Assembly (NCBI GenBank): GCA_016169945.1
Contig: JADLSH010000273.1
Span: 806,001-870,000, forward strand
Direction of reading: 5' to 3'
DNA length: 64,000 bases
Source: Trachythela sp. YZ-2020
Taxonomy: Eukaryota > Cnidaria > Anthozoa > Malacalcyonacea > Clavulariidae
Under the pieces are notes generated by a model. That model did not search any database and was not told the origin of the DNA. It saw only the letters and a list, made by a program, of their open reading frames with translations. Positions 38,925 through 50,384 of the stretch are shown in pieces. A program made the position numbers and the translations under genes. Within the stretch, counting starts at the first letter, position 1; the number at the start of each line of letters is the position of its first letter.

Positions 38925-39247
38925 GTAAAAACGCACAAGTTGTAACAAACCTGCAGCAGACTTGTATACCAATGCTGTTTCAACAACTTGTTGTCAGGAT
39001 GTGTTCGCACTGCTTGTTCCCAGCTTGTTGACAACTTGCTACAAGGTTGTTGACTCAACAGACTTGTTACAAGTTGTTCCAACAACTTGTTATCGTCCTG
39101 TAATTCAACAACTTGTTAACAAGTTGCGAGTGACAACCTTGTAGCAACTTGATAAAATGACAACATTGTTACAACTTGTTGACAAGCTTGCTACAAGCCT
39201 GTTGCGAACACATCTTGTTGACAAGATGTGAGATTTTTACGTGTGTA
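38925..39247. repeat. TTGTTGACAA-type element, unit A copy (unit B copy at 43605-43937)
   Basis: Complete copy between MRPS15 exons 6 and 7, starting ACGTAAAAACGCACAAG and ending GAGATTTTTACGTGTGTA. The unit B copy has a small internal insertion (ACAGTACAA). Confidence 0.8.
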
Positions 39248-40009
39248 CAAGACGCCTTAAACGTCTGGACGAATTAAACGTCTTGTGTTAAGTTCGACTA
39301 ATATAAATACGAGATGAACTGTTGGACTAGAATACAACGAAGAAAATATAAAATATTTCCAGTTCACTGCCAACTAGAATAATTCTTAAGTGGGCCGTTT
39401 TGCGAAAAATTCGTATACCTTATTACGCATTTTCTGTAGATGATCTTCTAAATTTGCTATCGATATTGTCTGTTTTGCAACTAAATGAATCAGGAATAGA
39501 ATAAAAACATATGAATTTGATGTATTTTGGAGTATACGAGTGCTGTTCTGATTGGCAATGGTACGCAGCTTATCTGCGTATAAGACTTGAAGGATTTTCT
39601 GCCTTTAGGTTTTAACAAACATACTTTCTCGTTCTTTTCGACTATTACAAGCTTTCATCAGCTCCTTGTTCAGAACTTGTCTTTTCTGTTGCTGTTAAAA
39701 CATGGTCAACAACATTTCTGTTAGGATGAGCACAAATTTCATGAAACATACTTTTACACAAAACACGTACCTGTGATGCGTTATCTAGACCAAATATTCG
39801 ACGTACATTTTCATCAGCGCTGAAAAAAGGAGAAGAGAAGAATAAGAAACGATTGGAGCTAGCCAATCTTTGAATGGAGCTAGGCTATGCCAGTGTGGAC
39901 AAAAGTGGACAAAATGTTTACCTCTCCAGTTCAGGTAGTTCTTCATAGCCACTCAAAAACCTTTTATCATTTGCTAAACCTGCAAAATAATGACAAACAG
40001 TGTAGGTTG

Positions 40010-40395
40010 CAAATATAAGCTGTTGTAGTTTCTGTCTGAACTACATGAAAAAGATATCTCAAATGTGGTGGTCCACTGGTCCAGTGTACTGGTAGTATTC
40101 TACAATAAGCTGCCATGGTTTGTGTCTGAACTGCATGAAAAAGATATCTCAAACGTGGGAGTCCAGTGTAGGTAGTATTCTACAATAAGCTGCTGTGGTT
40201 TGTGTCTGAACTACCTGAAAAAGATATCTCAAACGTGGTGGTCCAGTGTAGATAGTATTCTGCAATAAGCTGCCATGGTTTGCATCTGAACTACCTGAAA
40301 AAGATATCTCAAACGTGTTGGTCCAGTGTAGGTAGTATTCTACAATAAGCCACTATGGTTTGTGTCTGAACTACATGAAAAAGATTACAAACACT
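40010..40395 (-). repeat. 80-bp minisatellite, about five units (unit A copy; unit B copy at 44690-45080)
   Basis: Reverse orientation, between MRPS15 exons 2 and 3. The two duplicated arrays have the same number of units and the same variants, so they have not changed length since the duplication. Confidence 0.9.
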
Positions 40396-40947
40396 TCAAC
40401 GTCTAGAGCAAGGTGGCTTCATCAGGATCGAGTTGAGCAGCCTACAAAGAGCCTCCTTGTAGGATGTTACTTACTTTCTTTCTGATGAAGGGCAACCACT
40501 GGAAACATCAAAGAGTTTTCAATATTTTTCGGATCGTTCAGGCACAAACCATGGCAATCTATTGTAGAATACTATCTACATTGGAGCGCACATTTTAGGT
40601 CAGAAATATGTTACCATGTCTTACCAGCATAACTTGATTGTGTTCTCTTTCCAAAATGGGAACTAAATACAGCCACCTTCCAAGTCTCTATTAATAATTA
40701 CAACTTAAAGAGTGTGTGTTGGTGATGAGGAGGCATCGATGGCGCAATGATTAATACACGCCTTAAATTACCTTTGCAAATCAGAATTGGATTCCTGTAA
40801 TATGCCATTGTCTGATTACAATTTCACCTCAATTGCATGTGAGAAGAGTGCATGTGACTCAGGCGCCACTTGTTTCCATCTTCCATACTGACGTGACGTC
40901 ATTTTTTCAAGTTTGAAGAAATGTAAAATAGCCTGGCTTGTAACTGA

Positions 40948-40998
40948 CCCTAATCCTAAAACCTACCCTAACCCCAACCCTAAATCTAACCCTAACCA
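40948..40998. repeat. Degenerate telomere-like CCCTAA repeats (also 45648-45698)
   Basis: A short run of CCTAATCCTAAAACC, CCTAACCCCAACCC and CTAACCCTAACC, related to the animal telomere repeat TTAGGG. Present in both segmental copies. Confidence 0.6.
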
Positions 40999-41370
40999 AA
41001 CTGATGAAGAAAAATTAAGAAAAACAAAACAGTTTGGTAGATGGAAACAAGTGAAAACCGTTTGACTCTACCAAATACTGCAGGTATTCTTCGGGTACCC
41101 CAATTTTCTCCTGTAGTAACACATGATCAATAAGAGATTGTCTTTCCAGGATCTTCGTGGAGAATAGTCTATTAAAATATCTACTGTAGGTAGGTTTTAC
41201 TAAGGAATATTATGCAGCAGATGGTGGTCAACAGACAGTTATCAGAGTGAGAAAATGTTAATTCTTTTCATCATACATGTAGTAGTCTTGTATTTGGTGG
41301 AAAATAACTAGAATTGGGAGATATAGTTTCATTTTCTTGCTTCTATAAGTGTCAACATTTCTGAAGTTGA

Positions 41371-44300
41371 TCGTCCTTAACTTTTGCCAAAAGTCGGGTA
41401 GGCAGGTGGATTTTTTTCTATATAAAGATTTAATCATTTATCTTGAACATTTCACTTTAATTATCCTATATAATAAAATTGTCCTTCTCAATTTGGCTCA
41501 ATCAAAACAAAACACAATTTAAACGAAAACTTAACTCGCAAGTGCTATTCTCATAGAATTTGTGATTTTAGAAACATGCTGCATTAAACGTGGGACAATA
41601 TGTCCAAATGGTCCTGACTGTACAAATCAGTTACACTCCATTATATAGGAAAATCATGAAAATTTTAAATCTTAATGTAGACAAAAGTTGTTCTTCTTAA
41701 ATAAAAAATAAAAAAATATCCTGAGCTGGCTCTTTTTTATGGCGGGCAGGATGATCACCAACTATTTGGCCTTATTAAAACCAGAGCGAAAACCATGAAT
41801 GATATTAAACCTGGTTGCTGTGAATTAAATGAACAAACTTTAAATCTTTAAGTCTAAATAGTCTATATTTTTCTATTGTTAATCATGATTATAGAAAACC
41901 AAGCAGATTCTAATGTCAAATTTACACCTCTAAAGCCTATAATTTTTCTATTTTTGATATTAGAGCAGAGTTTAACTTCAAATTTAGAAAGTTAAAAGCC
42001 TCATACACATAAAACGTCACATTCTTACAAATGAACAAACTGCTTTGTACACGTAAACAATTACAATAATACAGCAATACACTTAATAATTATACAGTAC
42101 ATATTGACATAAAAACATGGCTCAAAAATATACTAAAACACCACGGAATTTAACATGCCTTTGTCAGAACTTAGTACGAATGCGACGTAAGTTATTGGTA
42201 GTAAAATTAGAGCACAAAAGGAAAGAAAACGACAACAAAACGCTGAACCTTTTCCAATTTTGTAATAACTTATAAACATACAGACATAAAAACATGGCAC
42301 AAAACCAATCTAAAACAACACCAAATTTCACGTACCTTTGTTAGAATTTAGCACGAATGCGAAGTAAGTTATTGGTAGTAAAATTAGCGCACAGAAGCAA
42401 AGAACAAAGTAATAGAATGTTATTCCTTTTTCATCGTATTCAAACTGAGCTCCAGCCATCTTGGATTTCTATCGTGCTGAATCGTCACGGTCAGCAGACT
42501 GGGACGAGAAAATATTGTTTTTGTTTGTAATATCTAAATTATTTATTTCATTTATCATTCATTTTATTAGCGCATTGTGGCTTAATAAGCTAACCAGTGA
42601 CACGGGCACATAGTGTGGTTTATAGCCCATTATGTATAACACTTAGGAGTAAAATGGTCTGGTGTTAGACGTTGGCAGATAGTCTGGTTAACCCATTAGG
42701 GCACAACACTTTTCGACAGAGTAAAATAACAATGCTGTGCGAGTTAGGGCGAATTGCGGCTTAGGTGCTTCGGTGACGCAGTCATCAGAGCAAGCGCCTT
42801 TCACCTCTGAGATCGTGCGTTCGATTCTCGCTGCGGAGTCGTGACACTTATGTGAAAAGAGTCAGTCAACGCTCTACCGAAATTCGTGGGTTTTCTCCGA
42901 GTACTCCAGTTTCCTCCCACAGGGAATGTTGACAGGGTGGGTTTGAAGCCCCAAACTAACCCTTCGATCGTAGCTGTGCTCCCTGATCAGACACGAGTCA
43001 TACGGTGGCAGCCAGTGGCGCCTTTGATAAGCCTTCGACTCGATCAAGTCGAGCTGCGTCCTTCGTAATTCAGCTCAGCTCTCACTAAGTATTTCCCCTC
43101 CCCCGACGTGTTAAAATCCTCTGGCAATAGATGGTTAACGTTGTAAAGGAGGGCACATTTCGTTTGAGATTAATTGATCGAGAACCATGAATTAGTAGAG
43201 GACTTTTCCTTGCGAGAAAAAAACTAAACCAAACACACAAAATAAAACATATTTTTTATTCAAACGCTCATGAAGCAGCCTTCTTTGTCAATGGCGGTGT
43301 TTTTCGAACAGCTAGACTTTTCTTCTCTTTAATTTCTACGCCAATTTTAAACCGACGGAATTTGTACTTTGCATATTTTGTGTGCGTACTTTCTAGAGGT
43401 TCTATATTAAGTTGTTTAACGAGTTCTACGTAGCGTTCGAAGTCCGATGTCTTTACGCTCTTTAGTTTCTTTGTGCGTTGATCCTTGAGCCATTGGAGGA
43501 ACACTTTGTTGTGCTTGTCCTGAGAAAAAAATAATAGAAAAAACAACAATTCAATCGCGACGGCTTCCAGTTTCACTTCACCAAGTGACCGTATTTATTA
43601 TACACACGTAAAAACGCACAAGTTGTAACAAACCTGCAGCAGACTTGTATACCAATGCTGTATCAAGAACTTGTTATCAGGATGTGTTCGCACAGCTTGT
43701 TCCCAGCTTGTTGACAACTTGCTACAAGGTTGTTGACTCAACAGACTTGTTACAAGTTGTTCCAACAACTTGTTATCGTCCTGCAATTCAACAACTTGTT
43801 AACAAGTTGCGAGTGACAACCTTGTAGCAACTTCATAAAATGACAACATTGTTACAACTTGTTGACAAGCTTGCTACAACAGTACAAGCCTGTTGCGAAC
43901 ACATCTTGTTGACAAGATGTGAGATTTTTACGTGTGGACAAGACGCCTTAAACGTCCGGACGAATTAAACGTCTTGTGTTAAGTTCGACCAATATAAATA
44001 CGAGATGAACTGTTGGACACTATACTATAATAAAACGAAGAAAATTAAAATATTTCCAGTTCACTGCCAACTAGAATAATTCTTAAGTGGGCCGTTTTGC
44101 GAAAAATTCGTATACCTTATTACGCATTTTCTGTAGATGATCTTCTAAATTTGCTATCGATATTGTCTGTTTTGCAACTAAATGAATCAGGAATAGAATA
44201 AAAACATATGAATTTGATGTATTTTGGACTATACGAGTGCTGTTCTGATTGGCAATGGTACGCATCTTATCTGCGTATAAGACTTGAAGGATTTTCTGCC

Positions 44301-46114
44301 TTTAGGTTTTAACAAACATACTTTCTCGTTCTTTTCGACTATTACAAGCTTTCATCAGCTCCTTGTTCAGAACTTGTCTTTTCTGTTGCTGTTAAAACAT
44401 GGTCAACAACATTTCTGTTAGGATGAGCACAAATTTCATGAAACATACCTTTACACAAAACACGTACCTGTGATGCGTTATCTAGACCAAATATTCGACG
44501 TACATTTTCATCAGCGCTGAAAAAAGGAGAAGAGAAGAATAAGAAACGATTGGAGCTAGCCAATCTTTGAATGGAGCTAGGCTATGCCAGTGTGGACAAA
44601 AGTGGACAAAATGTTTACCTCTCCAGTTCAGGTAGTTCTTCATAGCCACTCAAAAACCTTTTATCATTTGCTAAACCTGCAAAATAATGACAAACAGTGT
44701 AGGTTGCAAATATAAGCTGTTGTAGTTTCTGTCTGAACTACATGAAAAAGATATCTCAAATGTGGTGGTCCACTGGTCCAGTGTACTGGTAGTATTCTAC
44801 AATAAGCTGCCATGGTTTGTGTCTGAACTGCATGAAAAAGATATCTCAAACGTGGGAGTCCAGTGTAGGTAGTATTCTACAATAAGCTGCTGTGGTTTGT
44901 GTCTGAACTACCTGAAAAAGATATCTCAAACGTGGTGGTCCAGTGTAGATAGTATTCTGCAATAAGCTGCCATGGTTTGCATCTGAACTACCTGAAAATG
45001 ATATCTCAAACGTGGTGGTCCAGTATAGGTAATATTCTACAATAAGCCGCTATGGTTTGTGTCTGAACTACATGAAAAAGATTACAAACACTTCAACGTC
45101 TAGAGCAAGGTATCTTCATCAGGATCGAGTTTAGCAGCCTACAAAGAGCCTCCTTATAGGATGTTACTTTCTTTCTTTCTGATGAAGGGCAACCACTGGA
45201 AACATCAAAGAGTTTTCAATATTTTTCGGATCGTTCAGACACAAACCATGGCAATCTATTGTAGAATACTATCTACACTGGAGCGCTCATTTTAGGTCAG
45301 AAATATGTTACCATGTCTTACCAGCATAACTTGATTGTGTTCTCTTTCCAAAATGTGAACTAAATACAGCCACCTTCCAAGTCTCTATTAATAATTACAA
45401 CTTAAAGAGTGTGTGTTGGTGATGAGGAGGCATCGATGGCGCAATGATTAATACACGCCTTAAATTACCTTTGCAAATCAGAATTGGATTCTTGTAATAT
45501 GCAGTTGTCTGATTACAATTCACCTCAATTGCATGTGAGGAGAGTGCATCCAGCTTGACTCGGTTGCCACTTGTTTCCATCTTCCATACTGACATGACGT
45601 CATTTTTCAAGTTTGAAGAAATGTAAAATAGCCTGGCTTGTAACTGACCCTAATCCTAAAACCTACCCTAACCCCAACCCTAAATCTAACCCTAACCAAA
45701 TTGATGAAGAAAAATTAAGAAAAACAAAAATGAAAGTTGGGAAAATCGCATAACGTCAGTTTGGTAGATGGAAACAAGTGAAAACCGTTTGACTCTACCA
45801 AATACTGCAGGTATTCTTCAGGTACCCCAATTTTCTCCTGTAGTAACACATGATCAATGAGAGATTGTCTTTACAGGACCTTCGTGGAGAATAGTCTAAA
45901 TATCTACTATAGGTAGGTTTTACTAAGGAATATTATGCGGCAGATGGTGGTCAACAGACAGTTATCAGAGTGAGAAAATGTTAATTCTTTTCATCATATA
46001 TGTAGACAAGTCATGTAGTACTGTAGTAGTCTTGTATTTGGTGGAAAATAACTAGAATTGGGAGATATAGTTTCATTTTCTTGCTTCTATAAGTGTCAAC
46101 ATTTCTGAAGTTGA
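41371..46114. repeat. Segmental duplication unit B
   Basis: About 4.74 kb, direct repeat of unit A. It carries the duplicate SEC63 exon 1, the tRNA-Glu-type SINE and MRPS15 exons 2-7. Its right end joins the unduplicated MRPS15 exon 1. Confidence 0.95.
42336..42459 (-). pseudogene. Duplicate SEC63 exon 1 (unit B)
   Basis: Start codon, first membrane segment and GTACGT donor are identical to the exon at 37675-37798. It is separated from SEC63 exon 2 by the unit A MRPS15 exons and the first SEC63 exon 1. It could act as an alternative upstream promoter and first exon that skips to exon 2 at 35535 and yields the same protein. Otherwise it is an orphan exon. Confidence 0.75.
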
Positions 46115-46347
46115 CCACCATCTGCTGTACCGTTTCTCTTATCGAAACTCACCAATAGACTATCATACATATTGTTATAAAGGTAGGTGGAGGTAGCTCC
46201 TCTATACTTTTATAATCATCAATATATGTTAGAAACATTACTTTTGTACTTACCGTGGTGATAAAAATGGACTACGTTGTTTGTCAGGAGTTTCACCTTG
46301 CTAAAATTTTGAAATACATTGTGTCTAAAAGCACGAAAGATTGACAT
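43268..46347 (-). CDS. MRPS15: Mitochondrial ribosomal protein uS15m, complete, seven exons
   Basis: Exons 46254-46347, 45322-45384, 44619-44676, 44468-44516, 44322-44382, 44116-44177 and 43268-43519, in frame to about 212 residues. Exon 1 encodes a basic, amphipathic presequence (MSIFRAFRHNVFQNFSKVKL) suited to mitochondrial import. The S15 domain spans exons 5-7: helix ANLEDHLQKMRNK, then KDQRTKKLKSVKTSDFERY, the bacterial S15-type RRK-L-L-x-Y-L region. After it come the YAKYKFRRFKIGVEIKE strand-like region and a basic tail, as in metazoan MRPS15. It binds 12S rRNA in the small mitoribosomal subunit. The stop is followed within a few bases by AATAAA. SEC63 exon 1 (duplicate) lies about 0.8 kb downstream on the same strand. 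Exons 2-7 are duplicated in unit A. Confidence 0.92.
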
Positions 46348-46414
46348 TTTGTGCACAAAATTAAGTGAAAAATTTCTAGTTCTTAGCGGCCATTTTGAAT
46401 ATAAAAACCTTCAC

Positions 46415-47040
46415 TAAGATACTTCATCTTGTAAAGATGAAATGGTTCAACATCCAGTCAATTTTATGTAGATCAGTGGCTCACTGAACTGTATATTATT
46501 AACTGGATAGAAAGTCTCTCACATTGGTACTTCATCTTGTATAAATGAAATGGTTCAACCATCCAGTCAATTTTATGCAGATCAGTGGCTCACTGAACTG
46601 TATATTAATACTGGATAGAAAGTCTTTCACATTGGTACTTCATCTTGTATAAATGAAATGGTTCAATCATCCAGTCAATTTTATGCAGATCAGTGGCTCA
46701 CTGAACTGTATATTAATACTGGATAAAAGTCTTTCACATGAGTACTTCATCTTGTATAAATGAAATGGTTCAACCATCCAGTCAATTTAATGCAGATCAG
46801 TGATCCGCTGATCTGCATTATATTGACTGGATGGATGAACCATTTCATCTATACAAGATGAAGTACTTTAGTAAAGGACTTCTATCCAGTATTACTATAC
46901 AGTTAAGTGGCCACTGATCTACATTAAATTGACTGGATGGATAAACCATTTCATCTTTACAAGATGAAGTACCTTACTGAAGTACTTCTATCCAGTATTA
47001 CTATACAGTTCAGTGCGTCACTGATCTCCATTAAATGGTC
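46415..47040. repeat. 118-bp tandem units followed by inverted copies
   Basis: Four direct units (46415-46800) contain TACTTCATCTTGTATAAATG, GGTTCAACCATCCAGTCAAT and GCAGATCAGTGGCTCACTGA. They are followed by about two units in inverted orientation (46800-47035). The block can fold into a long hairpin. It lies just upstream of MRPS15 exon 1 and ends near the 3' flank of the membrane-protein gene. Confidence 0.88.
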
Positions 47041-47100
47041 CGTCTGGACAAATTTGGACAAGAATTAATTAATACCAAAGTCAAATACTAGTAATACTGT

Positions 47101-47106
47101 TTTATT
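47101..47106 (-). terminator. Candidate polyadenylation signal of the membrane-protein gene
   Basis: AATAAA on the minus strand, about 145 bases past the stop codon at 47251. Confidence 0.5.
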
Positions 47107-47250
47107 AATAGATTATTTACATAAAAGACAATTTGATTACATTTTATACTGTTCAGACAACAATAGTTTACATAATTTTGGAGAGAGAAAGAGAGTAAAA
47201 ATAGTAAAAATATTTTAATATTTTAAATATACAGAAAAATGTTCGGACCT

Positions 47251-49938
47251 TTAAGTCTCAGCCAATGACAACTTGACTTCTCCCTCGCTCAAGGACGAGA
47301 TACTGATAGTGGAAAGTGATGTGACAGTTGTTAAAGACGAGCCACTCAACTGTGAGAGGCTTTCCTCATCCGTCCAGTGAACAGACGGTGGTTTAATCTC
47401 TTGAATGTCCTCTATTGTTACGGCAAATGATTTCAAATCTTCTTTTCCAGTAAAAGACTCGTTCTCTGCAAACAAATTGTTGTTCATAAATATTTAGGCA
47501 TGTCAATGGCTAGTTGTTTGTTGTTAGTTCTGTTTGTTATATCATGTTGAATGTAATGTTCGTAAATTTTTGGTGGGACTTATCACGGTCAGTCTTATGA
47601 CTGTTAAGTTAAAAAATATAACATCATCACCTCCATGAATTTCCGTCATCGGATAACTGTCGATGTCCAATTCGGGCATTTCTATGACAAAGCTTTTTAT
47701 AGTTTCATTATCTTTATCATTCTGACCAACATTTTGCACATCGGAGGGTTCTGTCTCAGAGGTGTTTATGTTGGTGTTTGGTTCTGTCTCAGAGGTGTTT
47801 ATGTTGCTGTTTGGCTTTTGTTTCTTTAGTCTTCTACACTGTCTGTTTAACAAGATGGTTAAAATTAGGCGGGAGGATAAACGGAAGGAAGGGAGGGAGG
47901 AAAGAAGATAACAGGAAGGAAGGAAGGAAGTTAGGAAGGAAGTTAGGAAGGAAGGAAGGAAGGAAGGAAGGAAGGGAGGAAGGATGGATGGAAGGAAGGA
48001 TGGAAGGAAGGAAGGAAGTTAGGAAGGAAGGAAGGAAGGAAGGAAGGAAGGAAGGAAGGAAGGAAGGAAGGAAGGAAGGAAAGAAGGAAGGAAGGAAGGA
48101 AGTTAGGAAGGAAGGATGGAAGTTAGGAAGGAAGGAAGGAAGGAAGGAAGGAAGGAAAGAAGGAAGGAAGGAAGGAAGTTAGGAAGGAAGTTAGGAAGGA
48201 AGGATGGAAGTTAGGAAGGAAGGATGGAATGAATGAATGAATGAATGAAGGAAAGAAGAAACGTGGATGGATGGATAGATGAATGGAAAGAAGAACAAAG
48301 AAAGGAGAACACAAGTAAAACATATCAATAAGAATCTTACCTTACGACAATATAGATCAGTGTTCCAATTAACAGAATTCCGAAGATTGTCACCGGAACA
48401 GCAACAATTGCACCGTGTACGAAGCACGGTTTACCGAAATCTGCCACGATGTCGGTAACATGAAAAAATTGCCCTAGAAAAATATTTGGAAAGGAACATT
48501 AATCGACAATATTTCCTGTCTTTTGGAACTAAAATTTCAAAACATATTCTTTCATTTTCTGTTTTTAGCACCAAGCATTTGACGTATTGCATTGAAGCTA
48601 GTGAAATCTTGAACATATTTACCTGGACATTCGAACCAGGCGCATTTGACGATTTCGTTGGTTTGGTTCTTGCTGATGTTCTTTTCATCTAGGGAGAAAA
48701 ATCAACATTGATTAGTTGTTGTAGGTTTTACACAACGCAAGCAAAGCTAGAAAACAAAACAAAATAAGGAAAATAGCAGACACAAACAAACAAACAAACA
48801 AACAAACAAACAAACAAACAAACAAACAAACAAACAAACAAACAAACAAACAAACAAACAAACAAAACAAGTTAAGAGACGTACCAAGAACAAGAGTGTT
48901 CAAAGTGTCCAGGAATATTGAAACACTGCCATTAACATCTCCTGTCGATGTAACTTTTGACAAATATACTTCGTAGTCGCCAGCTTGGGCGAGACGGAGT
49001 TCCGCCGAGAGGTTGGCTGGTCTGCCAGGCTTGAACATCAGCCATGCTAGAATGCTAGATGTGTTGGAATACAACTCCACGTTGACTGATGTAACTTTCG
49101 CTTGAAACCATTTGGATGGAATTATGGTTCCATTTTCATATGAGATTTTTCGCACCGATAGATGGTAGTTTTCTCCGTATTGGCCATGCCATGTTACTTT
49201 GGCCGTGTTCTCAGCGAGCCATTGAGCATCGGCATCAATACTTTGGGTTCGTGCTAAAAGAAAGAAAACATTCAAAAAATTAGTAGCAAAAGACGCAAAT
49301 TGTTTTTGAAATACGCGGCAATTATTTTTGAAAATTGCACGCGCGAATTTGTATGCGCACGTCATCTATTGAATTTACTGTTGTCACGTGACGACTTCGT
49401 GCGCACGCATCCCAAATTTGGATGTGTTTACGGCATGCGCGCGCGCCGCTGTTTGCCTTACTGATCACGTGGTTAATGCATGCGCACGAGTTTCATTTCA
49501 GCACTTGCGCACGTGACCACATGCCAGCGCGCGCACTCAATTATATTACGTCACAATACTCAGGCAAAATCCCACAAAAATTGAAAGTTTCTTTTTAGAA
49601 AAATTCTATAAAAGTTAATTCGCATACGCTTGACAAAAAACCCAACTTATTCAAGATTTCCTGGTTAAACCAAAACTGAATAAATAGTATATAAATTTCT
49701 ATAAAATTGAATTCAATACTAGCGTTTATTGAAGTTAAAAAATCTTACCTTTAAAACGGCAATTTTTGCCGTAATAATTGCGCATACACACGCATTTGTA
49801 TCCTCCCTCTACCTCGGGGGCAGAAACAGGAACGGCCCGTACTGGGCATGGGCTAGCTGCCACACAGCTGAGCATAAAGAAATCACTTGAGAATATCGCT
49901 CCGAGAACGAAGACGCACAAAATATAAGAGAGCTCCAT
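47251..49938 (-). CDS. Single-pass type I membrane protein, unrecognised family, six exons
   Basis: Exons 49749-49938, 48885-49253, 48623-48688, 48341-48473, 47631-47842 and 47251-47465, in frame to about 394 residues. A signal peptide (residues 1 to about 27) is followed by the C-terminal half of an EGF-like module (EGGYKCVCMRNYYGKNC, about 45-60). Next is an ectodomain of about 125 residues with several N-x-S/T sites and a WHGQYGENYHL start, perhaps an Ig- or fibronectin-like sandwich, and a short stalk with two cysteines (KCAWFEC). A hydrophobic segment follows (about 229-252). The cytoplasmic tail, about 142 residues, has a twofold NINTSETEP repeat, acidic clusters and a Ser/Thr-rich end. 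I do not recognise a named family; a receptor or adhesion role is inference. An in-frame ATG 12 codons upstream (49974) would only lengthen the N-terminus, and the start at 49938 gives a typical signal peptide. Confidence 0.72.
47880..48260. repeat. (GGAA)n array
   Basis: GGAAGGAA array with GTTAGGAA and GGAT variants, filling the intron between exons 4 and 5 of the membrane-protein gene. The KEGRKEGR peptide read across it is a repeat translation. Confidence 0.95.
48780..48868. repeat. (AAAC)n microsatellite
   Basis: An AAAC tetranucleotide run in the intron directly after exon 2 of the membrane-protein gene, ending about 17 bases from its donor. Confidence 0.95.
49338..49555. promoter_or_regulatory. 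CpG-rich cluster with three CACGTG E-boxes and GCGCACG motifs
   Basis: In otherwise AT-rich DNA this 220-bp part of intron 1 is dense in CpG. CACGTG lies at 49385-49390, 49466-49471 and 49510-49515, with several TGCGCACG or ATGCGCGC motifs like NRF1-type sites. This is a possible intronic enhancer or CpG island of the membrane-protein gene, on motif evidence only. Confidence 0.45.
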
Positions 49939-49994
49939 TTTATACGTTTTCACACCGCAAAAAAACTTTGCCAATTAAATAATTAACATTATTT

Positions 49995-50030
49995 ACGTCA
50001 CTAATTGGTTTACTACGTCAGCTCACGTCA
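49995..50030. promoter_or_regulatory. Cluster of three ACGTCA (CRE-type) sites with an inverted CCAAT
   Basis: ACGTCA at 49995-50000, 50015-50020 and 50025-50030, with ATTGG (CCAAT on the minus strand) between the first two. It is 57-92 bases upstream of the start codon of the membrane-protein gene, the expected position of its proximal promoter. Confidence 0.5.
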
Positions 50031-50384
50031 CTCGCCCCAGTTTGTCGCGGAATTACGCCACTTGCTCCCAGTTTAAGCTCGCGTTTAGTAAGTCGATCAC
50101 TGGACTAACGAATACAGAAATATGAACAAAACGAATAGCGTAATTTTTGTGGATATATTTAATAAGACTAAATCTTACTTTGATAAAACTATTTTCTAAG
50201 CACAACAACACTACAAGATTCGTTTATTAGGCTCAGTAAAAAATACTTCTTCAAAGTTTTCCATCCTGAATTTTAGTCTTCATTCTAAAATAGAGAAATA
50301 AAGTACTTTTCATTCATTTGACCAAATTCACTTGACGCTTTAATAAAACAATTTGGCACTGAACGGTAGAAGACAAAACAAGCT

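Larger units (their letters stand above)
38596..40687 (-). pseudogene. MRPS15 partial duplicate, exons 2-7 only (unit A)
   Basis: Exons 40625-40687, 39922-39979, 39771-39819, 39625-39685, 39419-39480 and 38596-38847. All keep GT/AG borders and open reading frames, and the differences from unit B that I checked are silent (for example AAA versus AAG in LKDQ). Exon 1 with the mitochondrial presequence and the promoter was not copied. These exons could only be used by splicing from the MRPS15 exon 1 at 46254, from a new promoter, or as extra 3' exons. AATAAA follows 8 bases after the stop. I call it a partial copy, with transcription unknown. Confidence 0.85.
36726..41370. repeat. Segmental duplication unit A
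   Basis: About 4.65 kb, repeated head to tail as unit B (41371-46114). It contains SEC63 exon 1 (37675-37798), a tRNA-Glu-type SINE (38102), MRPS15 exons 2-7 and an 80-bp minisatellite. The two units differ by scattered substitutions and a few indels (for example a 30-base difference near 37080/41720). The junction GAAGTTGATCGTCC joins the unit B end context (GAAGTTGACC) to the unit A start context (GGTGATCGTCC) through a shared TGA. Confidence 0.95.

Noticed and set aside
40948..40998. Chromosome-fusion scar or internal telomere
   Set aside because: Only a few degenerate CCCTAA-like units, copied in the segmental duplication. Too short and diverged to claim a fusion.
47778..48182. 134-codon frame of KEGRKEGR repeats
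   Set aside because: Translation of the GGAA array in an intron of the membrane-protein gene.
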